A stretch of 20,396 nt of DNA, from IMG/VR virus record IMGVR_UViG_3300028384_000067, positions 1-20,396 of that record; one strand, 5' to 3'. Below the pieces are notes generated by a model. It had not been told where the DNA came from, ran no database searches, and was given only the letters and a program-made list of their open reading frames with translations. The translations under genes and the position numbers were made by a program. Source of the DNA: a virus. This document shows positions 1 through 5,820 of the stretch, in pieces. The stretch's first letter is position 1. Each line of letters begins with the position of its first letter.

Positions 1-1
1 T

Positions 2-232
2 GCCCACAGATTCCCTAAGAAATTCCATGCTCACATTGCTATGCTGTTGGAATATGACCACATAGATACAAGCACAAAATATATGAATGTGTGCGACATG
101 AAGGGTTATGCATGGGATAAAATCAAAGCAGAGATTGACAAGTGTAGGGTATTGTGCAAACCTTGTCACACTAAGCACACAGGTAATCAGAACCGAAAGG
201 AATTTAATGATGAATGTTTTATCACTGTTTGA
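2..232 (+). CDS. HNH endonuclease, C-terminal part (5' end outside window)
   Basis: The reading frame is open from the left edge, so only the last 76 residues are seen. They contain YDHIDT, the first metal-binding His of an HNH (beta-beta-alpha metal) nuclease, and later CRVLCKPCHTKHT, the Cys/His-rich end of the domain with the pattern C-x3-C-x2-C-H. This arrangement is typical of small phage HNH endonucleases, which nick or cut DNA using one metal ion. The N-terminal part, usually holding another Cys pair, lies outside the window. An internal ATG at 41 would remove part of the domain, so I do not take it as the start. The 3' end overlaps the following methyltransferase start by 26 bases, which suggests coupled translation. 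It could be a free-standing homing-type enzyme or a partner of the methyltransferase. Confidence 0.7.
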   Translation, partial: AHRFPKKFHAHIAMLLEYDHIDTSTKYMNVCDMKGYAWDKIKAEIDKCRVLCKPCHTKHTGNQNRKEFNDECFITV

Positions 233-1121
233 TGGTATGTCATGTGGGCAAATTGCCCTAGACAAACTAGGTATCAAGGTTGACAACTACTATGCGTCAG
301 AGATTGACAAGTATGCAATCCAAGTGGCGAAGGCTAACTATCCTGACATGGTACATCTTGGTGATGTGCTTGATGTGAAGGCAGATGACCTACCACAGAT
401 TGACCTATTGATTGGTGGCTCACCTTGTCAGGGTTTCTCATTCGCAGGTAAGCAGTTAAACTTTGATGACCCCAGAAGCAAACTGTTTTGGGAGTTTGTG
501 CGACTACTCAAAGAGTTAAAGCCCAAGTATTTCTTGCTTGAGAATGTAAGAATGAAGAAGCAATCAATGGACGTAATCACTGAGGCACTAGGTGTTGAAC
601 CTATCTTTATCAACAGCAACCTAGTATCGGCACAGAATAGACAGCGTTATTACTGGACAAACATACCTGTCGATGAGTTGCCAGAGGACAAAGGTATAAT
701 GCTCAAAGATATACTAGAGGATGGCTATGTGGACAGAGACAAGGCACACTGTATTGATGCAAACTACTTCAAGGGTGGCAATCTCAAGTCATACTTTGAG
801 AAGCATCGTAGGCAGTTAGTGTTCAGCAAAGATGGGCTATGTCATGTAGGTGATGCCGACATCAGTGGTAACCAAACAGTCAAGCGAGTGTACCATCCCG
901 AAGGTAAAGCCCCATGCTTGACAACGATGGGTGGTGGACATCGTGAACCCAAGACGTTGACATCAGATACGACATGGCGTAAACTCACCCCATTAGAATG
1001 TGAGAGACTACAAACTGTGCCAGAAGGTTATACATCCAGTGTCAGCAACACACAGCGTTATCGGATGCTAGGCAATGGATGGACAGTAGATGTAATCACA
1101 CACATTATGAAAGGAATGTAG
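207..1121 (+). CDS. DNA (cytosine-5) methyltransferase
   Basis: Transfers a methyl group from S-adenosylmethionine to carbon 5 of cytosine in DNA. The start at 207 (ATG ATG) follows AAAGG at 196-200 and places the family N-terminus NVLSLFDGMSCGQIAL (SAM-binding motif I) at the beginning; an upstream ATG at 108 would add residues without family character. From 207 the protein has 304 residues. Motif IV GGSPCQGFSF gives catalytic Cys74, motif VI is LLENV (Glu112), motif VIII is QNRQR (143-147), and the C-terminal motifs are RKLTPLECERLQ and RYRMLGNGW. The target-recognition region between motifs VIII and IX is short. No methylation-sensitive restriction enzyme is visible apart from the overlapping HNH gene. 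Phages commonly use solitary enzymes of this kind to protect their DNA from host restriction; that role is inference. Confidence 0.93.
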   Translation: MMNVLSLFDGMSCGQIALDKLGIKVDNYYASEIDKYAIQVAKANYPDMVHLGDVLDVKADDLPQIDLLIGGSPCQGFSFAGKQLNFDDPRSKLFWEFVRLLKELKPKYFLLENVRMKKQSMDVITEALGVEPIFINSNLVSAQNRQRYYWTNIPVDELPEDKGIMLKDILEDGYVDRDKAHCIDANYFKGGNLKSYFEKHRRQLVFSKDGLCHVGDADISGNQTVKRVYHPEGKAPCLTTMGGGHREPKTLTSDTTWRKLTPLECERLQTVPEGYTSSVSNTQRYRMLGNGWTVDVITHIMKGM

Positions 1122-1123
1122 CA

Positions 1124-1279
1124 ATGGATGAGAATGAAATCTTAGAATTTATATATGAGCATGATTGGAATGATACAAGTTTGATTGGTGTACTAGATGA
1201 AGATGACCTAGTAAAACTAGATGGAGAAACAAATGAGTTTGGAAGCGAGGATAATGACAGGAGCAATGATGATGAGTAA
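1124..1279 (+). CDS. small acidic hypothetical protein (51 aa)
   Basis: Not recognised. The ATG at 1124 follows AAAGGA at 1110-1115, two bases after the methyltransferase stop. The 51-residue product is very acidic, rich in Asp and Glu, with no Cys, no signal peptide and no membrane segment. Its 3' end overlaps the next gene by 8 bases. Small, highly acidic phage proteins of this type often act as inhibitors or DNA mimics, but nothing here proves that. Confidence 0.6.
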   Translation: MDENEILEFIYEHDWNDTSLIGVLDEDDLVKLDGETNEFGSEDNDRSNDDE

Positions 1280-1610
1280 AGTACTGAAAATAAATAAGGC
1301 AGCCTTCCCAGAAGAAAACATGAGTATGCTGGCTGAATCGCTAGGTCTTATCCCTATGTGGGTGTCTGAGTTTAACATTCTAGGTGAGACAAACCTTAAA
1401 CAATTTATAGAAGAACGATATGGATACAGCCTGTATAAATTTGAAGGTGAGGTATTGACTGATGGCTCGTATCGTAGTAAGTATGAGGACGATGAGGATT
1501 TACCATTCATTGGTAAGATGAAAACAAGAGAAGGTGATGTGTATATGTATCAGTATGCAATCACAGCCATCCCAACAAAAGATGGTTACTTTATTACACG
1601 ACTAGATTAA
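1272..1610 (+). CDS. conserved-looking phage protein of unknown function (112 aa)
   Basis: Not recognised with confidence. AGGAG at 1259-1263 lies in front of three consecutive ATGs at 1266, 1269 and 1272; the last gives the best spacing. An ATG at 1221 would run deep into the preceding gene and is less likely. The 112-residue soluble protein has an alpha-helical N-terminal half and a C-terminal half rich in Tyr and Gly, with predicted beta strands (EGEVLTDGSYR, YMYQYAITAI, YFITRLD). No catalytic motif, Cys cluster or membrane segment is visible. It lies between small acidic proteins in the probable early accessory region. Confidence 0.65.
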   Translation: MSKVLKINKAAFPEENMSMLAESLGLIPMWVSEFNILGETNLKQFIEERYGYSLYKFEGEVLTDGSYRSKYEDDEDLPFIGKMKTREGDVYMYQYAITAIPTKDGYFITRLD

Positions 1611-1623
1611 AGGAGATATAGCA

Positions 1624-2163
1624 ATGCCTAATTGGTGTCAGAACATACTTACTATTTCACATGAAGATGCAGAGGTAATGTCACGCCTCATGGCGCAAGT
1701 CAAAGAAGGTGATGGTGACCTATTCAAATACATCAAGCCGATGCCAGATGATACCTTTCATGGTAATCTTGGAGATGCTGAGCGTAAGATGTGTGAAGAA
1801 AAAGGTATCCCTAACTGGTATGATTGGTGCAATAGTAATTGGGGAACTAAGTGGGATGCTGCCAACATGGGTTACAGCCAACATGATGAACACAGTGTAT
1901 CATTCGAATTTGATACAGCCTGGTCTCCACCACTTCCTGTCTATGAAGAACTAGCAAAGCAGGGTTTTGAAGTGGAAGCATACTATGTAGAGTTTGGCAT
2001 GGACTATGGTGGTGAATGGCACTTTGCTGGGGGTTTTGCCCACCACATTCCAGTTGATTCACTTGATGGTTATATACCACCAGAACTAGATGAAGCATTT
2101 GATATTACTAATACGCTCGAAGAGTGGGCGAGAGAGAATGAGGAGAACATGGATGATGAGTAA
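1624..2163 (+). CDS. Api92-like / DUF1281-type ferredoxin-fold protein
   Basis: The ATG at 1624 follows AAAGGAG with good spacing and begins MPNWCQNILTI, the signature start of the Api92/YubB-like family, which carries a ferredoxin-like alpha/beta domain and is common on phages and plasmids. Further family features are NWGTKWDA near residues 72-79 and the Trp/Pro-rich segment FDTAWSPPLPVYEELA near 96-111. A Gly- and Tyr-rich strand region follows, ending in an acidic tail. The 179-residue size is normal for the family. The biochemical function is not known; despite the fold name there are no iron-sulfur Cys clusters. The 3' end overlaps the next gene by 11 bases. Confidence 0.8.
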   Translation: MPNWCQNILTISHEDAEVMSRLMAQVKEGDGDLFKYIKPMPDDTFHGNLGDAERKMCEEKGIPNWYDWCNSNWGTKWDAANMGYSQHDEHSVSFEFDTAWSPPLPVYEELAKQGFEVEAYYVEFGMDYGGEWHFAGGFAHHIPVDSLDGYIPPELDEAFDITNTLEEWARENEENMDDE

Positions 2164-2407
2164 GAAAATTGTTATTGAATTGGATGGTTGGGAAGTAGAA
2201 CGTATGCGTAACATCGTTAATGCCCTAAAGAATTTTAACAGGACTACGGATGACAAGGCTGACATCTCGTATGACCTTATCTGTGAACTTGATGACGCTG
2301 ACCGCTTCATTGCCAATCAAATTGGGCTGGAACAAATCCGTTCTGAACATGGTCACATGAATTTGTATGTGGATTATACATGGACTGAGGAGAATGAAGA
2401 TGACTAA
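2153..2407 (+). CDS. hypothetical protein (84 aa)
   Basis: Not recognised. GAGGAG at 2140-2145 precedes adjacent ATGs at 2153 and 2156, inside the end of the preceding gene. The 84-residue product starts MMSKKIVIELDGWEVERM and looks like one strand followed by helices. It is soluble and acidic, without Cys-based motifs except one Cys. An ATG at 2090 in the same frame lacks a ribosome binding site and would overlap much more of the upstream gene. The 3' end overlaps the next gene by 8 bases, so translation is probably coupled. Confidence 0.6.
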   Translation: MMSKKIVIELDGWEVERMRNIVNALKNFNRTTDDKADISYDLICELDDADRFIANQIGLEQIRSEHGHMNLYVDYTWTEENEDD

Positions 2408-2621
2408 GTTTGACCCAAACAAATCATACAGCATAGGTGTATGGGATATGACCTTTTATGTGGTTGATGAAAACGGCAACCATGTACTCAATGAACAAGG
2501 TGAGATTGCTGTATTTCATGCACCAAACATTGACTACTCATACATGGCTGATGGCCTTGATAATTGGGAAGTCATTTACTACAGCGCAGTAGTTATGTAT
2601 CCAAAACCAGAGGAGAACTGA
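2400..2621 (+). CDS. hypothetical protein (73 aa)
   Basis: Not recognised. The start at ATG 2400 is chosen because GAGGAG at 2387-2392 is 7 bases away; ATG 2394 in the same frame is possible but too close. The 73-residue product begins MTKFDPNKSYSIGVWDM and is rich in aromatic residues and likely beta strands. It is acidic and soluble, with no membrane segment. It lies one base upstream of the next gene in a chain of closely packed small genes. Confidence 0.6.
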   Translation: MTKFDPNKSYSIGVWDMTFYVVDENGNHVLNEQGEIAVFHAPNIDYSYMADGLDNWEVIYYSAVVMYPKPEEN

Positions 2622-2622
2622 G

Positions 2623-3135
2623 ATGAATAGATTTATTATTGAGAACAGTGTGACAGAAATTGCTAAGTCACTATGTGACCAACACATTGTCAAGATGCCG
2701 TTGGAAGAAGCGCAGATGCTATGCACTAGCGTATGGCATCATGCCCCAACATTTGCAGAGGAGCGAGGCTTATATAAACCAGTGCATCAGAAACATCCAT
2801 GCACACTATGGGCAATGGAGTGCCGCAAGAACTATGATTATGCTATTCGATTATATGATGCCATGCTGAATGAATACACAGAGCGATATGGTAAAGTACA
2901 TGGTGCAGGTAAGCATCGCCAGTCATTGATTGAGGCAAGCGATTACATACCAGATACTACAAACTTTATGACCCCACATCCTCAGTGTTTCAGTGGGCAT
3001 GACAGCCTAAAGAACAATGACCCCTGGCCCATCAAAGCATATCGTGCCTTTTACAAGGTTGACAAACTACGATTTGCTAGATATAACAAAGGACGCAGTA
3101 TGCCACAATGGATGATGGAAGGAGTTGCAGTATAA
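2623..3135 (+). CDS. phage conserved protein resembling pyrimidine-dimer DNA glycosylase family
   Basis: A 170-residue protein with GAGGAG just before the ATG. Its N-terminus carries CDQHIVKMPLEEAQML (residues 18-33), followed by YKPVHQKHPCTLWAMEC (51-67) and an aromatic helix NYDYAIRLYDAML. From memory, proteins with this CDxHxVKM...HPC..W pattern are widespread in marine phages and are annotated as pyrimidine-dimer DNA glycosylase-like; T4 endonuclease V has a related DQH segment near its N-terminus. That enzyme removes UV-induced thymine dimers, which would suit a phage in sunlit water. The similarity is by pattern only: T4 endonuclease V uses the amino group of an N-terminal Thr, and here residue 2 is Asn, so activity is unproven. 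The stop overlaps the next start as TAATG. Confidence 0.55.
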   Translation: MNRFIIENSVTEIAKSLCDQHIVKMPLEEAQMLCTSVWHHAPTFAEERGLYKPVHQKHPCTLWAMECRKNYDYAIRLYDAMLNEYTERYGKVHGAGKHRQSLIEASDYIPDTTNFMTPHPQCFSGHDSLKNNDPWPIKAYRAFYKVDKLRFARYNKGRSMPQWMMEGVAV

Positions 3136-3311
3136 TGCCAACAGCAGTTAGGTTTGAAGCCAATACAGAAGAAGAAATACACAAACATATAAAGACTTAT
3201 ATGTATCACTATCCGTATGCAGGATACATGACAACACTGGACACACTGTACTTTGATTCAGAGAGACAGACTTGGGTAGCCAAGATGTCTAGATTAAAGT
3301 CCTGTGATTGA
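3135..3311 (+). CDS. hypothetical protein (58 aa)
   Basis: Not recognised. The ATG at 3135 shares a base with the TAA stop of the preceding gene (TAATG), indicating coupled translation; GGAG lies upstream at 3121-3124. The 58-residue product begins MPTAVRFEANTEEEIHKHI and is rich in Tyr, with no membrane segment or metal motif. It is the last gene before the only sizeable gap in the left half of the window, so it may close the accessory operon. Confidence 0.55.
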   Translation: MPTAVRFEANTEEEIHKHIKTYMYHYPYAGYMTTLDTLYFDSERQTWVAKMSRLKSCD

Positions 3312-3337
3312 TGTTAGAATATGTTCTTATTTATATG
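3308..3337 (+). promoter_or_regulatory. weak candidate promoter upstream of the recombinase gene
   Basis: The 61-base gap 3312-3372 is the longest untranslated stretch in the rightward region and is very A+T-rich. TTGATG at 3308-3313 could be a -35 element, with TTATAT at 3331-3336 (17-base spacer) or TATATG one base later as -10. The match is partial and such sequences arise easily in A+T-rich DNA. A separate AGGGAG ribosome binding site precedes the ATG at 3373. I see no tRNA-like sequence or obvious terminator in the gap. Confidence 0.2.
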
Positions 3338-3372
3338 TGGATTGTAATTATATATCATCTAGGGAGTAGGCT

Positions 3373-4245
3373 ATGAGCAAACTAGAAGAACTAATCAATG
3401 ACTACAAACAATCATTAGATTACAATAACTTACGCACCGAAACTAAAGCACAGTATGCATATCATCTAAGTATATTGCAGGATGAGTTTGGTAAGGCGCG
3501 GCTAAAAAGTATCACGCCTTTGAAAGTAAACAAGGCGTATGACAAATGGTGTAAGCGTGGTGTTTCTTTTGCTAACCACATTGTCGCTGTTGCTAGAGTG
3601 CTATTTAATCATGGTGTACGCATGGAGATTGCAGAGGTCAACCCCTTTGACAAGGTTCGCAGACGAACAACTAAGCCTAGACGCACAGTGTGGAAGAAGG
3701 AACAGGTTATAGACTTCTTGACTGTTGCATATAGCAATCCTGACACACGGAACATAGGTTTGATTGCACAGATGGCGTATGAATGGGGGCAAAGATTGGG
3801 TGATATGCGTATGCTAACTTGGGACAGTATAGATTTTGATGAGCAGAAGGTGGAGATACAGCAGTCGAAGCGTAGGGCAGAAGTATCCTTGCCAATATCG
3901 GATGAACTATTTGATATGCTAAAGGAACAGGAAGAATACTACGGCTTCCAACCTTTTGTTGCACCTAGACCACAGCCAATGCGTGGTAGGTATGAGCCAT
4001 ATACTATATACAAACTACCATTACACGCTAAGAAAATCATGAGGGCTGCGAATATACCAGAAGATTATCGACTGTCTGATATGAGAAGGACAGCAACAAC
4101 AGAAATGTTACAGGCAGGTGTCGGTATGGGACAAATCATGTCGGTTACAGGACACGCTAACCCACAAAGTGTTAAGCCATACATGAAAGCAACATATGAT
4201 AGTGCAAATTATGCATTGACACAACGTAAAAATCATGGTAAATGA
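3373..4245 (+). CDS. int: tyrosine recombinase (phage integrase family)
   Basis: A 290-residue protein with a SAM-like N-terminal DNA-binding domain (about 1-100) and a catalytic domain (about 105-290). Visible active-site positions are box I Arg141 (EWGQRLGDMRMLTW), a probable beta-hairpin Lys near 166 (QQSKRRAEVSLPI), box II Arg238, His261 (TGHAN) and nucleophile Tyr270, nine residues after His261 as usual. Box II reads SDMR rather than HxxR, so the first His is replaced by Ser235. The enzyme should join or exchange DNA strands through a 3'-phosphotyrosyl link. The start has AGGGAG upstream. It precedes the primase gene by 33 bases. Integration of the phage is the usual role, but no attachment site, repressor or excisionase is seen nearby; dimer resolution or a residual role is possible. 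Confidence 0.9.
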   Translation: MSKLEELINDYKQSLDYNNLRTETKAQYAYHLSILQDEFGKARLKSITPLKVNKAYDKWCKRGVSFANHIVAVARVLFNHGVRMEIAEVNPFDKVRRRTTKPRRTVWKKEQVIDFLTVAYSNPDTRNIGLIAQMAYEWGQRLGDMRMLTWDSIDFDEQKVEIQQSKRRAEVSLPISDELFDMLKEQEEYYGFQPFVAPRPQPMRGRYEPYTIYKLPLHAKKIMRAANIPEDYRLSDMRRTATTEMLQAGVGMGQIMSVTGHANPQSVKPYMKATYDSANYALTQRKNHGK

Positions 4246-4278
4246 GTATTAGATGCCGAACAGAAAGGAGTATATAAT

Positions 4279-5028
4279 ATGTATAATATAATAAATGATA
4301 TACATATAGATGTAGGACATTCCAAAAGAATGAACTGCCCTTTCTGTAAAGGCTATAATACTTTTACAATTACAAATCAGATGGGCAGCATTAAATGGAA
4401 CTGTTACAAAGCATCATGTAATGCAAAGGGTAACAAGCGTGTAGGCTTAACTGCCCAGGATATTCGTAATATGACTGGTGAAACTAAGAAAGAAACAACA
4501 TTCATAATGCCAGAATATATTGTACCTCATGGTAATCGTGCAGATTTAATTAGGTATGCAAATTCTTTTGGCTTGACACTGCAAGCACTTGGTGCTATGT
4601 ATGATGTTAAGGAAAAGCGCATCGTGTTTCCTATTAAACATGGTGGTAAGATTGTTGACGCTACAGGACGAGCGTTAGCAAAGCGACATCCGAAGTGGAA
4701 AAGGTATGGGTCTTCCAGTCTCCCCTATACTTTTGGCTCTGGAGATGTCGCAGTCGTTGTTGAGGACTGTGTTAGTGCTGCTGTTGTAGGTAGTGTTAAT
4801 AATCTAGTCGGGGTTGCATTGCTTGGTACAACGTTGCTTGATGAGCATAAGCAGTATCTCTCACAGTTCTCAACAGTCATGGTAGCACTTGACCCTGATG
4901 CCTTGACAAAGACAATGCAGTATGTTAAAGACCTACGCAGTGTAGTAAAGAATGTAAAAGGAATTAAGTTGGTTGATGATATTAAGTATCGTAACCCAGA
5001 TGATATGCAAAAGTTAGGAGACATATAA
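4279..5028 (+). CDS. DNA primase (zinc-binding and TOPRIM, T7 gp4-like N-terminal half)
   Basis: Makes short RNA primers for lagging-strand synthesis. The 249-residue protein has a zinc-binding domain with Cys20, Cys23, Cys42 and Cys47 (spacing CxxC...Cx4C), used by gp4-type primases to read the template. A linker follows, then a TOPRIM fold: Glu162 in AVVVEDCVSAA and the DxD pair Asp205/Asp207 in VMVALDPDA, with Asp233/234 further on. This matches the primase half of T7 gene 4 protein; the helicase half is a separate gene 0.8 kb downstream. The start follows AAAGGAG. The TAA overlaps the next start as TAATG, so the PP-loop ATPase is translationally coupled to it. Confidence 0.88.
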   Translation: MYNIINDIHIDVGHSKRMNCPFCKGYNTFTITNQMGSIKWNCYKASCNAKGNKRVGLTAQDIRNMTGETKKETTFIMPEYIVPHGNRADLIRYANSFGLTLQALGAMYDVKEKRIVFPIKHGGKIVDATGRALAKRHPKWKRYGSSSLPYTFGSGDVAVVVEDCVSAAVVGSVNNLVGVALLGTTLLDEHKQYLSQFSTVMVALDPDALTKTMQYVKDLRSVVKNVKGIKLVDDIKYRNPDDMQKLGDI

Positions 5029-5810
5029 TGATTATTTCTTGGTGGTCAGCAGGTGTTACCAGTGCAGTAGCAACAAAACTTGCTATAGATAAATACGGCA
5101 AAGATAATGTACAGCCTATTTATTTTCATATTGATTCAGCACATGATGATAACAAAAGATTTATTGATGAGTGCCAAGAGTGGTATGGTAAAGAGATTAC
5201 CATCACAAAAGCAGAGAAGTACAACAATCAATTTGATGTAATACTAAAAGATAAATATGTTAATGGACCAGGCGGCGCAAGATGTACTCTTGTATTAAAG
5301 AAAAAGGTAAGACAAAAGATTGAGTCTAACACAGAATATGATGGTCAAGTGTTTGGCTTTGAGTATTCAAAAAAAGAAATCAATCGTGCTATTAGATTTA
5401 AAGAACAATACCCTAGTGCAAAACCTTTGTTCCCTTTGATTGATAACAAGATGACAAAGCCAGAGTGTTTATATTACCTTGAGAAGAACGGCATTAAACG
5501 CCCTACTATGTACGAGTTAGGGTATGGCAATAATAATTGTATAGGTTGTGTGAAGGGTGGTAAAGGGTACTGGAATAAAATTCGTATTGACTTTCCAGAA
5601 GTCTTTGATAAGATGGCAGAAGCAGAACGAGTTGTAGGTAACTCTTGTTTGCGTGGTGTTTTTCTTGATGAACTGAATCCAGAAGAAGGACGAAAGCAAA
5701 AGCATATCATGCCCGATTGTGGTAACTTTTGTGACATTGAGTTTGAAGACATACTACACAAAGATGTGGAGAAAATATATAAAGACCCCGAACAGTTACA
5801 ACTTATATAG
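5028..5810 (+). CDS. PP-loop ATPase, phosphoadenosine phosphosulfate reductase-like (DndC-like) phage protein
   Basis: A 260-residue protein of the adenine-nucleotide alpha-hydrolase superfamily. The N-terminus SWWSAGVTSAVATKLAI aligns with the PP-loop SGGxDS, but the second Gly and the Asp are changed (SAGVTS). Next come the strand YFHIDSAHDDNKRF, GGARCTLVLKKK with Cys86, and NNNCIGCVKGGKGYWNKIR with Cys171 and Cys174; later Cys are 207, 231 and 235. PAPS reductases use such folds on sulfonucleotides, while relatives such as DndC and TtcA use Cys-bound iron-sulfur clusters to put sulfur into nucleic acids. A set like Cys86/171/174 plus 231 or 235 would suit a cluster. The gene lies between primase and helicase, overlapping the former by one base, suggesting a role connected with DNA. 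Assimilatory sulfate reduction is unlikely because no other such gene is present; true substrate unknown. Confidence 0.8.
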   Translation: MIISWWSAGVTSAVATKLAIDKYGKDNVQPIYFHIDSAHDDNKRFIDECQEWYGKEITITKAEKYNNQFDVILKDKYVNGPGGARCTLVLKKKVRQKIESNTEYDGQVFGFEYSKKEINRAIRFKEQYPSAKPLFPLIDNKMTKPECLYYLEKNGIKRPTMYELGYGNNNCIGCVKGGKGYWNKIRIDFPEVFDKMAEAERVVGNSCLRGVFLDELNPEEGRKQKHIMPDCGNFCDIEFEDILHKDVEKIYKDPEQLQLI

Positions 5811-5820
5811 GAGACATAAT

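Noticed and set aside
108-206. Longer N-terminus of the methyltransferase from ATG 108
   Set aside because: The extra 33 residues lie within the HNH gene, lack family character, and the ATG at 207 has a ribosome binding site and the expected motif I start.
3312-3372. Phage attachment site or tRNA next to the recombinase gene
   Set aside because: The gap is A+T-rich but I found no tRNA-like arms or anticodon loop and no clear core repeat; a search against host tRNA genes would be required to be sure.
5028-5810. Sulfate-assimilation PAPS reductase as an auxiliary metabolic gene
   Set aside because: No other sulfur-assimilation gene is present, the PP-loop is altered, and the gene is coupled to primase; the name reflects only the superfamily.
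5719-5820. Longer helicase from ATG 5719
   Set aside because: It would overlap the PP-loop ATPase gene by 92 bases without a ribosome binding site; AGGAG sits properly before ATG 5821.
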